NCBI RefSeq assembly: GCF_029360805.1
Contig: NZ_JARKNC010000010.1
Location: forward strand, 671,287 to 735,286
Direction: 5' to 3'
DNA from: Daejeonella sp. JGW-45
GTDB taxonomy: Bacteria; Bacteroidota; Bacteroidia; Sphingobacteriales; Sphingobacteriaceae
DNA: 64,000 nt
Below are positions 53,845 through 61,435 of this stretch, piece by piece; within the stretch, counting starts at the first letter, position 1, and each line of letters starts with the position of its first letter. A program made the translations under genes and the position numbers. Below the pieces are notes generated by a model. It made no database searches, was not told the DNA's origin, and saw only the letters and a list, made by a program, of their open reading frames with translations.

Positions 53845-55506
53845 TTACTTATAGGCTTCAATAACAGCCTTCCCAATATTCCCGTTCGGCTCCTGGATCT
53901 TCAGCAGCCCGGTAATTGTTGGAGCAATATCTGACATGTTATAAGGTGTGTTAGTCTTCCCCTGCTTAATACCCCAGCCCATCAATACGAAAGGAATATG
54001 GGTGTCATTGGGACTGAGGGTACCATGGGTTGCACCTGTACCCCCTGATCCTGAATACCAGGCCGGTTTAAGAACGATCTGGATTACGCCGCTCCTTTCA
54101 CGGTTGTATCCGTTAATTATACGCTCCCTGTAGTTTTCAGGGATATTTGTTGTCTGGGCTTCTTCCATGTCAACGACAAAAGCTACGCCTTCCTTTTTCT
54201 GAAGGAACTCAATGATCCTTTTTTTGATATCAGCCAGACTGCCTTTTCCTGACTCTATAGCAGGGTAATTTAAGCTTACGTTGTAATTGCTGAAGCTTCG
54301 AACAGCATTTTTTACTTTAAACTCGTTCTCCAAAACAGTATTCAGCTCGCGCATAATTGCGGATGTCTGGAAAAACCCGGCCGGCATCTTATTATCCAGC
54401 ATATAATTAGCATTCTGTTGTACTGCATGGTCAGCAGTAAGGAATGCAGTGTAATTACCTTTCCCAACCTTAGAATCCAGGTATGCGAAGAAAGCTGCCA
54501 GGTCGCGATCCAGTCTTAAATAAGTATCTTCTACTTCAATAGAATTCGGTCCAAACTGATGCCCTATATAATCTGGTGGGGATACGCTTATGGCAAGGAA
54601 GTCGGTTATCGCATCCGCACCGAGCTGCTCATTCTCAACAGCTGCTTTCGCCAGATCAAGTGTTAAGCTTGAGCCATAGGGAGTACTTGTAAGGATACCG
54701 AAACCGCGATCTATCATCGCAGAAGTTTTTACAGGAAATGTGGGAGTTGTGGCTCCGGCAAACTTCCCTTCGTAGCGTACATCGTCTTTCGTGCTCTGCA
54801 CATACGTGTCAATAGGATAGAGGGTATTCCAATCTTGCTTCAGATACTTTTCAGGATATTTCTGTGCATTAAAATTACTAACCCAGGCGGGAAGCTCATT
54901 CATATAATAGGTACTGGTGATCCAGTTACCAGATGGGCCATCATACCAGTAGGCAGCATTGGCTGTGTGGCCGCCGGGGAGTATACTGCCCCGGTCTTTA
55001 GAAGCAACGGCAATTACCTTCGACCGGTAATTCGTAGCCATCCGCAGCTCATCAGTCATCGTTGTTACAAGAAGATTGCGTGGCGACATCTGGCCGGCCG
55101 CAACCGTACTGCTTCCAACGGTTGATACCGTTGAATCTCCTGCACAATACAGGGTTTTGCCTGTGGCCTGAACTATAAAATCGTTACCGGCTATACCATG
55201 AATGGCAGGTACAGAACCTGTATAAACCGTGCTGTGCCCGATCCCGGTTACACTTGGGAGATAATCTATATAGGTGTTTTCTACTGAAAACCCTTCATTA
55301 AGCATCCTCTTAAAGCCGCCGTTGCCGTAACGCTCATAAAAGCGGTATAAATAATCCCAGCGCATCTGATCAACCATGATGCCTACCATCAGTTTAGGAC
55401 GCGGTACCGCGTTGCCTGCTGTCGTGGCAAGGGGCTTTTTCTGTTGAGCGCTAGCCGATAATGTGACAATAGTGAATGCAGAAATTAAAAGAGTCTTAAT
55501 TTTCAT
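53845..55506 (-). CDS. Alkaline phosphatase family protein, PafA-like
   Basis: The 553-residue protein has a signal peptide (ending SAQ) and the alkaline-phosphatase-superfamily metal site of PafA-type enzymes: LMVGIMVDQMRWDYLYRF (first metal Asp), LPSVTGIGHSTVYTGSVPAIHGIAGNDF with the likely Thr nucleophile, ISVSPPDYIGHQFG and FLTADHAVQ for the second metal set, and GATHGTLSPNDTHIPFVLMG near the end. PafA enzymes release phosphate from many phosphomonoesters in the periplasm and are not strongly inhibited by phosphate. Confidence 0.93.
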   Translation of the reverse strand: MKIKTLLISAFTIVTLSASAQQKKPLATTAGNAVPRPKLMVGIMVDQMRWDYLYRFYERYGNGGFKRMLNEGFSVENTYIDYLPSVTGIGHSTVYTGSVPAIHGIAGNDFIVQATGKTLYCAGDSTVSTVGSSTVAAGQMSPRNLLVTTMTDELRMATNYRSKVIAVASKDRGSILPGGHTANAAYWYDGPSGNWITSTYYMNELPAWVSNFNAQKYPEKYLKQDWNTLYPIDTYVQSTKDDVRYEGKFAGATTPTFPVKTSAMIDRGFGILTSTPYGSSLTLDLAKAAVENEQLGADAITDFLAISVSPPDYIGHQFGPNSIEVEDTYLRLDRDLAAFFAYLDSKVGKGNYTAFLTADHAVQQNANYMLDNKMPAGFFQTSAIMRELNTVLENEFKVKNAVRSFSNYNVSLNYPAIESGKGSLADIKKRIIEFLQKKEGVAFVVDMEEAQTTNIPENYRERIINGYNRERSGVIQIVLKPAWYSGSGGTGATHGTLSPNDTHIPFVLMGWGIKQGKTNTPYNMSDIAPTITGLLKIQEPNGNIGKAVIEAYK

Positions 55507-55600
55507 TTGTTTGTAATAAGTGCAGGGTAAATTAGAAAATTAGTATTAATTAAATAGTGCCAATGTGAATTATCGTATGATAGTTACAATGGGGGTATTT

Positions 55601-55740
55601 AGTAATCGGTAATCAGTAATCAGTATTTAGTAATCGGTAATCAGTAATCAGTGGTTACGCCAAGTGATCAGTATTTAGTAATCAGTATTTAGTAATCGGT
55701 AATCAGTGATCAGTGGCTACGCCAGGTAATCAGTATTTAG
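55601..55740 (+). repeat. GTAATCR heptanucleotide array with a higher-order repeat
   Basis: Units such as AGTAATC, GGTAATC and AGTATTT follow each other in 7-base steps. Two longer, roughly 60-bp copies (from about 55623 and 55685) each include TACGCCA plus flanking heptads. This array lies about 95 bases upstream of the phosphatase start and is complementary to the array at 55771-55826. Confidence 0.85.
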
Positions 55741-55770
55741 AAGCTCTCTTAACCGTTAGGTACGTTGGCA

Positions 55771-55826
55771 CCGATTACCGATTACCGATTACCCATTACC
55801 GATTACCCATTACACATTACCCATCA
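55771..55826 (-). repeat. TAATSGG heptanucleotide array, 8 copies, containing the bactofilin stop
   Basis: Read on the minus strand: TGATGGG, TAATGTG, TAATGGG, TAATCGG, TAATGGG, then TAATCGG three times. The first unit opens with the TGA stop codon of the bactofilin gene, so the array starts exactly at the stop. Every unit holds a TAA or TGA. Confidence 0.95.
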
Positions 55827-56198
55827 CTTAACCGCTACCAGATGCTCAATGGTGGCTTCTTTTGCCATACTGACGGTACCGGTGTAAACAGCACCTTTCT
55901 CTACCTGAAAGGTTTTTGTATGGATCTCGCCAAGAATCTTTCCCGAGCTCTTAATATCGATAGATTCGGCTTTTACAGTTCCGTTCACGGTGCCATAAAC
56001 TACAATTTCCCTGGTGTTAATATTACCTTCAATCAGGCCATCTTCACCGACTATTAAACCCTCTCCAATGAACAGGTCTCCTTTTATATGGCCGTCAATC
56101 CTGACAAAAACGTCAGACTCTATTTTGCCTGTTACGACACAGCCTTTGCTGATAAGAGTAGGTGTTGCCGAAGAGTGTCCGTTCTTTGGATTTGCCAT
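55824..56198 (-). CDS. Bactofilin (polymer-forming cytoskeletal protein)
   Basis: A 124-residue protein built of one bactofilin beta-helix domain (about 17-110). Successive right-handed helix turns are seen: GCVVTGKIESDVFVRIDGHIKGDLFIGEGLIVGEDGLIEGNINTREIVVYGTVNGTVKAESIDIKSSGKILGEI. Bactofilins polymerise without nucleotide and localise cell-wall enzymes. It lies six bases after the M23 peptidase gene on the same strand, a common partnership (as with CcmA and its peptidases in Helicobacter), and 1.1-2.5 kb from the actin-like gene and second bactofilin. Confidence 0.96.
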   Translation of the reverse strand: MANPKNGHSSATPTLISKGCVVTGKIESDVFVRIDGHIKGDLFIGEGLIVGEDGLIEGNINTREIVVYGTVNGTVKAESIDIKSSGKILGEIHTKTFQVEKGAVYTGTVSMAKEATIEHLVAVK

Positions 56199-56204
56199 GG
56201 GTTT

Positions 56205-57053
56205 CTAATTAAAGCTCAGGTAACTTCCGGGGTTGACGGGTTTTCCGTTCTTCCGTACTTCATAATGAAGGTGATTCCCCGTAGAGTGTCCGGTCGATCC
56301 GACCCGCCCTATTACCTGTCCGGTGCTTACCATCTGGCCAGCTTTAACATTTACTTTTGAAAGGTGACCATACAGGGTTTCGAGGTTGTTTTTATGACGT
56401 ATCTTAACGCACTTTCCGTAACCCTGGAACCATCCGGCAATTATGACTTTTCCGTCGGCAGTGCTTTTAACCGCATCGCCCCGGCGCCCTTTAAAATCTA
56501 TGCCCGGGTGGAACTCGACGCGCCCCCGTCTGATCGGGTCGCTCCGGTAACCAAAGCGCGAATTTACCGCAAAATTAGATGGATAGCCTATAGGCGTAAA
56601 GGCTACCCCCGAAAGGATGTCCTCCAGCCGTTCGTTATATAGGGCATAAGTTTCTTCAGGGCTAAGGTCTGTATTGGCGTCGTCATTTCCGCCGATATCA
56701 TTTGTAGCAAATCCTTCAATGCCCCGCTTTCTTAGATACTGGTTTATTTTTTTTAGCTTATTTTCTATATTCTGGATATAGTTCCGGGCCTGGGTAGTGT
56801 CGCTGGCCACAGGTATCTGGCTTTTCAAATGGGCTATCTCACGATGATAAGCCTTTCTTTCCTCATTGATTTTGCTGACTTCAAGAGAAAGAAAAACAAT
56901 GGCAACCGTCAATAAAAGTAAGGTCAGGCATATCGTGAACGCATATTGTCTGATCCTGTTAATATGTTTAGTTTTTATGCGAAGAGACTTGGTTTCCCCC
57001 TTGGTGGTGCCAACAACTAGTACCGTGCTGAAGTCTGATTTAGGAAATATCAT
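56205..57053 (-). CDS. Membrane-anchored M23/LytM peptidase
   Basis: The 282-residue protein from ATG 57053 (a GTG at 57086 is the alternative) has a cytoplasmic N-terminus of about 36 residues, one membrane helix (37-58), a coiled-coil stretch (60-112) and a LytM domain. Zinc ligands HPGID (His182, Asp186) and HLHYE (His261, His263) are complete, so it should be an active DD- or LD-endopeptidase on peptidoglycan. The cytoplasmic tail could bind the bactofilin encoded six bases downstream, as inferred for bactofilin-peptidase pairs elsewhere. Confidence 0.95.
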   Translation of the reverse strand: MIFPKSDFSTVLVVGTTKGETKSLRIKTKHINRIRQYAFTICLTLLLLTVAIVFLSLEVSKINEERKAYHREIAHLKSQIPVASDTTQARNYIQNIENKLKKINQYLRKRGIEGFATNDIGGNDDANTDLSPEETYALYNERLEDILSGVAFTPIGYPSNFAVNSRFGYRSDPIRRGRVEFHPGIDFKGRRGDAVKSTADGKVIIAGWFQGYGKCVKIRHKNNLETLYGHLSKVNVKAGQMVSTGQVIGRVGSTGHSTGNHLHYEVRKNGKPVNPGSYLSFN

Positions 57054-57316
57054 CTTTGAAGTTAAAAAAGAGCCTGGTAGATGCACTTCTAATTACGAAG
57101 CTATGATACTACAATTTATTGTTTTTAAAAAACATTTTATCATTTTAATTGTATGTTTACCCCAATTCAATAATAATATCTATTTTAGGGTTCGGTTGTG
57201 GGAAAAGTCTGCTCAATAGCCTTTGAAAGTGGGGTTGATATTAACTTAATATTGAGACCGGAATATTAAAAATATGTCAAATTAACGTAAAACATACACT
57301 TTAAACTAACCTGATA
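57054..57316. other. Divergent intergenic region of the cytoskeletal cluster
   Basis: About 263 bases separating the M23 start and the actin-like start, AT-rich, with no gene. It must hold promoters in both directions, but no TAnnTTTG box matches well. An in-frame TAA 15 bases before the actin-like ATG excludes an N-terminal extension of that protein. Confidence 0.6.
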
Positions 57317-58333
57317 ATGTTTGCAATTCAGTCTTTTTCAAGCTTAATAGAAAACAGTAACGCCAATTTAAGCAATACGTCAAAGGACCTTTTGAACGGT
57401 TTGAAGATCTTCCACGAAAACCAGTGGTACATCTGTGGGAACCTGGCAATAAATGAAGGCCAGCTGCCACATAAGTTTATTAACTCTTCGCCATCCGACC
57501 TTGATTACCAGCTGCTGGTTAAATCGGCGCTTTTGCTGGTTGCAGACTCTGTTGAACAGCCGATTACCATTACCACCGGGTTTCCATATTCTACATATAG
57601 GATTTATAAAGATATGGCAACCGACTTCCTGAGAAAAACCCATATCATAGAATTTGACGCGTCGACGCACAGCAGCAGTACTAAACGCTCAGTGATCCTG
57701 GATGTTCAGAATGTTGAGGTGATCCCGGAGATCGTTGGATGTACGATCGCTCTTAGAAAGGGCGAACAGCAGGCCGAGGGCAGCTTCTTCGTGCTTAGCT
57801 GTGGTTTCGGAACCTTCGAATCTGTTTTAAGCATGGATTCAGGTATCGTGGAACAAACGATGGTAAGTACCCACGGAATGAAATATGCGGTGAACATGCT
57901 TATAGCTGAACTTGAGAAAACTCACTACCTGGGTTTCAGGAATGCTCATTTAATAGACGAGGCATTCCAGAAAGGTTATATCATTTTGAACAGGAAGAAT
58001 GTTGATCTGAGGGAAATGAGAAAAAATGTGCTTCGTTCTTATTATAACGAAGTGATCTCCCCGAACCTGCGAAACGTAATCAATGACCAGAATTTAATGA
58101 AGACCAACAAGGTCTACCTGTGCGGGGGAGCAATGTACTACCAGGATCTTGTGGATTGCTTTAAAGAGGAGTTTGGCGATGTGGCACAACTTGAGTTTGT
58201 AGCTGAACCGGCAAGCCTCGCCAGTAAAGGATATGCACTGAACTCACTCCGGGTTTCAGGTGGTAAAAAGAATTCGTCCGTAGGCCTGGATATCGGTAAT
58301 GCAACAACAGTAGTAACTACAATAACAGCATGA
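57317..58333 (+). CDS. Actin/ParM-like protein with circularly permuted nucleotide-binding motifs
   Basis: This 338-residue protein follows the ParM/archaeal-actin pattern but out of order. Near the start, FAIQSFSSLIEN resembles the FPS segment that normally follows phosphate-1, then WYICGNLA (37-44) resembles the GelA segment and ITTGFPYSTY (85-94) the GLP segment. The phosphate-2 region is FFVLSCGFGT (157-166) with Ser161 where Asp is usual. The adenosine motif is YLCGGAMYY (267-275), then EPASLASKGYA. The phosphate-1 loop GLDIGNATTVV, which should open the chain, is at 323-333, five residues from the end. No frameshift is evident. It may form filaments with the downstream bactofilin (4-base ATGA overlap). 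Function inferred only. Confidence 0.72.
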   Translation: MFAIQSFSSLIENSNANLSNTSKDLLNGLKIFHENQWYICGNLAINEGQLPHKFINSSPSDLDYQLLVKSALLLVADSVEQPITITTGFPYSTYRIYKDMATDFLRKTHIIEFDASTHSSSTKRSVILDVQNVEVIPEIVGCTIALRKGEQQAEGSFFVLSCGFGTFESVLSMDSGIVEQTMVSTHGMKYAVNMLIAELEKTHYLGFRNAHLIDEAFQKGYIILNRKNVDLREMRKNVLRSYYNEVISPNLRNVINDQNLMKTNKVYLCGGAMYYQDLVDCFKEEFGDVAQLEFVAEPASLASKGYALNSLRVSGGKKNSSVGLDIGNATTVVTTITA

Positions 58334-58953
58334 TCGGAAAGGCGGTAGGTTTTATTCAGAAGTTTCTAGATAAAAAGGACAGCCGGCAGGAGACCATTGC
58401 AGATTTTCATACCACGATCATACGCGTGGATGATAATTTTATTTCATCGAGCTCCATTATCCTTGATGAAGTTTTAGTGGGTAATATTTATTCACTTAAA
58501 GAGGTTATCGTTGCCGGCACAGCCGAAATTTCAGGAAACGTGACATCCCGGATCGCTTCGATCAGCGGGAGGGTTTATGGGGATATCATCTCAATAGATT
58601 ATGCTGACATAAAAAAAACTGCAGTTATTAGCGGGAGTATCCGCGCTAAGTCTATATCCATTGAGCCGGGTGCTATTATAAATGGATCGGTCCGCGTAGA
58701 AGGAGATATTGATGAACGCGATCTCCTTGAAAAAGTTGGGAACAGGCTTCCTTCCAATACTTCCAGGGAGCCTGCTTTTGTTACCTATATACTTCCGGAA
58801 GAAACGGTTAAAGAACCGGGTGTTAAACCCGAGATCAGGCCTGCTGAAATCAATAAGCGGGTTGCTGCGTCTGCCGCTCCGAAAAGCAAGCCGGTTAAAC
58901 CAGCTGAACCTGAAAAGGAAAGCAAAGCGGCTGCACCCAATAGCTGGTATTAA
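58330..58953 (+). CDS. Second bactofilin-domain protein
   Basis: The 207-residue protein has an N-terminal helix (GKAVGFIQKFLDKK), a bactofilin-like beta-helix domain (about 40-130: TIIRVDDNFISSSSIILDEVLVGNIYSLKEVIVAGTAEISGNVTSRIASISGRVYGDI...) and a Lys/Pro/Ala/Glu-rich tail ending in WY, likely disordered. Its ATG overlaps the stop of the actin-like gene, so both are co-translated. It differs from the short bactofilin at 55824 in having long extensions, so the two may hetero-polymerise or serve as core and adapter. Confidence 0.85.
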   Translation: MIGKAVGFIQKFLDKKDSRQETIADFHTTIIRVDDNFISSSSIILDEVLVGNIYSLKEVIVAGTAEISGNVTSRIASISGRVYGDIISIDYADIKKTAVISGSIRAKSISIEPGAIINGSVRVEGDIDERDLLEKVGNRLPSNTSREPAFVTYILPEETVKEPGVKPEIRPAEINKRVAASAAPKSKPVKPAEPEKESKAAAPNSWY

Positions 58954-59027
58954 GATCAACCTGAACGCCGCCTGTATGAAAATGCATAAATTTCCCAAAC
59001 TGCGGTAGCAGATCATGCCTGCTCCCG

Positions 59028-59066
59028 CCCGCGGCAATTTTACATTTTGCGGGTTTTATTTTTACT
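59028..59066 (+). terminator. Possible terminator after the actin-bactofilin operon
   Basis: CCCGC (59028-59032) pairs with GCGGG (59049-59053) across 16 bases and is followed by TTTTATTTTTAC. The stem is short, so the call is weak. Confidence 0.4.
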
Positions 59067-59160
59067 TTCAAATTATACCCTTTCCCTGCTTTGGCCTCCC
59101 TAAGTCTTATTTTTGTAAGCTAACATTTGGACCGTCTTCAGACCGATCTTTTAAAATTTT

Positions 59161-60192
59161 ATGGCTTCAAATTCACAAGACAGCAGCCGGCTGCCTTTAT
59201 CTGTACTCGACCTGGTTCCTGTGGTTTCCGGTAAGACTCCCGGCGACTCGTTTAAAAATACACTTGACCTGGCCCGCCATGCGGAGCGTTTGGGGTACAC
59301 CCGCTATTGGATGGCCGAGCACCATAATATGGCCGGGATAGCAAGTTCGGCAACCTCCGTTCTTATTTCTCATGTTGCCGCCGGTACATCAACCATACGC
59401 GTAGGCTCTGGCGGGATTATGCTTCCCAATCATGCCCCGCTGGTTATCGCTGAGCAGTTCGGTACATTGGAGTCGCTATATCCGGGCAGGATAGACCTGG
59501 GATTGGGCCGGGCGCCCGGAACGGACCAGCTTACAGCTATGGCGCTACGCCGTAACCTGGAGGGTGCTGGCGAAGACTTTGCGCAGAATTTAGCAGAACT
59601 AAGACAGTATCTTTCCATTGAGAATGCAGGTTCTAAGGTAAGGGCTATTCCGGGTGAGGGCCTGGATATTCCAATATGGTTGCTGGGATCAAGTACCTAT
59701 AGCGCTCAGCTGGCAGGACTGCTTGGTTTACCCTTTTCTTTTGCCAGCCATTTCGCCCCCAATCTTCTCTTCGCTGCTTTACAGGTTTACAGGGATAGCT
59801 TCCGTCCATCCGGCGTACTCCGCGAGCCTTATGCTATGGCCTGTGTTAATGTGATTGCTGCCGCTACAGACAAAGAAGCTGAAAGCATTGCAACATCGCT
59901 ATATACAGCTTTTCTGAATGTTATTAAAGGAACAAGGACGACCCTGAAGCCCCCGGTTGAAAACATGGACTCTGTGTGGAATGAAGCTGAGCGTTATGCC
60001 GTGCAGCAAATGTTGAGTTATACTTTCGTTGGGTCGCGGGAAACAGTAAGAGCTAAAATTCAGGCGTTTGCGGATGATACCCGGGTGGATGAGATCATGG
60101 CAGCCGGAATGATCTATGATCATGATGCGAGGTTGAAGTCGTATGAGATATTGTCAGAATTGAATCTTCAGAAAAATGAAGTGTATATTTAA
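59161..60192 (+). CDS. LLM class flavin-dependent oxidoreductase
   Basis: The 343-residue protein has the luciferase-like TIM barrel of the MsnO8-type group: [45 protein letters not shown] at the N-terminus, [41 protein letters not shown] and [15 protein letters not shown] near the end. It probably uses reduced flavin for a monooxygenase or reductase reaction. Substrate unknown. It lies 27 bases before the DACNV gene on the same strand, which may or may not mean co-expression. Confidence 0.93.
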   Translation: MASNSQDSSRLPLSVLDLVPVVSGKTPGDSFKNTLDLARHAERLGYTRYWMAEHHNMAGIASSATSVLISHVAAGTSTIRVGSGGIMLPNHAPLVIAEQFGTLESLYPGRIDLGLGRAPGTDQLTAMALRRNLEGAGEDFAQNLAELRQYLSIENAGSKVRAIPGEGLDIPIWLLGSSTYSAQLAGLLGLPFSFASHFAPNLLFAALQVYRDSFRPSGVLREPYAMACVNVIAAATDKEAESIATSLYTAFLNVIKGTRTTLKPPVENMDSVWNEAERYAVQQMLSYTFVGSRETVRAKIQAFADDTRVDEIMAAGMIYDHDARLKSYEILSELNLQKNEVYI

Positions 60193-60219
60193 ACTATAAA
60201 TCAGTTGCAGAGCGTAAAT

Positions 60220-61377
60220 ATGTCTGAAGTAAATACCATATTCGGCGAATCAACTTATAAAGCTGCCGCGGCGGTTTCCGGTACTGTTGAAAAGATCTTT
60301 ACAAAGCATTTGAGTGATGCGGTTGATAGAGGCGAGACCGATCTGGCTTCCGTACCCTGCGCCCAGCATATCGAATATATGCTGGATACTGCTTTTTGGG
60401 CGAGCCTGCGGAGAGAAGAGGGCAACTCGCCAAAGATTTCCCTTGCATTTCTATCGCCTGAGCAGGCCGGCCTGCCTCTGCGTTTCGAACATAAGCTTAC
60501 TTTCAGCCCGAATGTACTCACAAAGCTTGGCCCCGGTGTAGAACGCCCTGGAGTGCACTTGGGCGTCTGGTACGACGACAATGGCTTATATATATGGGGT
60601 ACCACTCACAAAATCCCGAATGGATGTTTTGTGCTCGACGTATCTGAGCCGGGGCTTCTGGTTATTAAACATCGCGGGGCAACGGGCTTTGGCAAGTTTA
60701 CCAACGTGGTGGTATTAATCGGCGACCAGGTAAAGATCGTAGACGGCAATTCCCGTAATTTGCCTGATTGTCCTTTGCTTCTGACTTCCTTGCTTGGATT
60801 CAGTCCTGACTCAACAGATCATTCAGTGAATGTCCTGATACAGATAGCGACTTCCATGCGTGCTCATAAGCACGGCGGCTCTTTACTCGTAGTTCCCTCG
60901 GGCAGTACCTCATGGCGGAATTCCATTATTCATCCTATAAAATATTCAATTTACCCGGCGTTCTCAGGGCTGTCGGAACTGATGAAGCAGGGCAGTGAGA
61001 ACTGGACTGATGGGCTATGGCAGGGAGAACTTAGCCGGGAGATCGATAGCATTGCAGGGCTTACGGCTATAGACGGGGCTACGATTATCACGGACAGGCA
61101 TGAGGTGCTTGCTTTCGGTGCAAAGATCAGCCGCATTGAAGGAAACCCGAGAGTAGAGCGGGTGCTCAATACCGAACCGATCATAGGTGGCGATGGTGTT
61201 ACCTTAAATCCCGCAATGAACGGAGGCACACGCCACATGTCAGCGGCACAGTTTGTTCACGATCAGCGCGACTCGATTGCCCTGGTTGCCTCGCAGGATG
61301 GTATTTTTACGATCTTTGCCTGGTCGCCGTGTGAGAACATTGTGCACGCACACAGGATTGATAGCTTGCTGTTGTAG
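60220..61377 (+). CDS. DACNV sensor plus diadenylate-cyclase-like domain protein
   Basis: A 385-residue protein from ATG 60220 (an upstream in-frame TTG is less likely). The N-terminal 200 residues resemble the DACNV sensor-type domain that accompanies some DisA_N-like domains. The C-terminal half resembles a diadenylate cyclase: HGGSLLVVP (218-225), DGATII (285-290), GGTRHMSAAQF (335-345) and SIALVASQDGIFTIF (352-366). The DGA motif is kept, but the RHR motif reads RHM (338-340), so activity may be altered or lost. Such proteins would make c-di-AMP or a related signal. Convergent aguA follows after 58 bases. Confidence 0.82.
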   Translation: MSEVNTIFGESTYKAAAAVSGTVEKIFTKHLSDAVDRGETDLASVPCAQHIEYMLDTAFWASLRREEGNSPKISLAFLSPEQAGLPLRFEHKLTFSPNVLTKLGPGVERPGVHLGVWYDDNGLYIWGTTHKIPNGCFVLDVSEPGLLVIKHRGATGFGKFTNVVVLIGDQVKIVDGNSRNLPDCPLLLTSLLGFSPDSTDHSVNVLIQIATSMRAHKHGGSLLVVPSGSTSWRNSIIHPIKYSIYPAFSGLSELMKQGSENWTDGLWQGELSREIDSIAGLTAIDGATIITDRHEVLAFGAKISRIEGNPRVERVLNTEPIIGGDGVTLNPAMNGGTRHMSAAQFVHDQRDSIALVASQDGIFTIFAWSPCENIVHAHRIDSLLL

Positions 61378-61408
61378 GGATCAGGCAGCAAGTATCACCC
61401 TACTTAAA

Positions 61409-61434
61409 TTGGCACGCTTCGCTCGCAATGACAA
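61409..61434 (-). repeat. Dispersed short element, GTCATTGCGAGCGAAGCG type
   Basis: Read on the minus strand the sequence contains GTCATTGCGAGCGAAGCG followed by TGCCAATT, a short motif I recognise as a widely dispersed intergenic element in Bacteroidota and other phyla. Only this one copy is in the window. Confidence 0.55.
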
Positions 61435-61435
61435 G

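Noticed and set aside
57317-58333. Actin-like order caused by a frameshift or gene fusion
   Set aside because: The reading frame is uninterrupted, and an in-frame stop lies directly upstream. The C-terminal motif is continuous with the preceding actin-like segment, and the next gene starts in the normal ATGA overlap.
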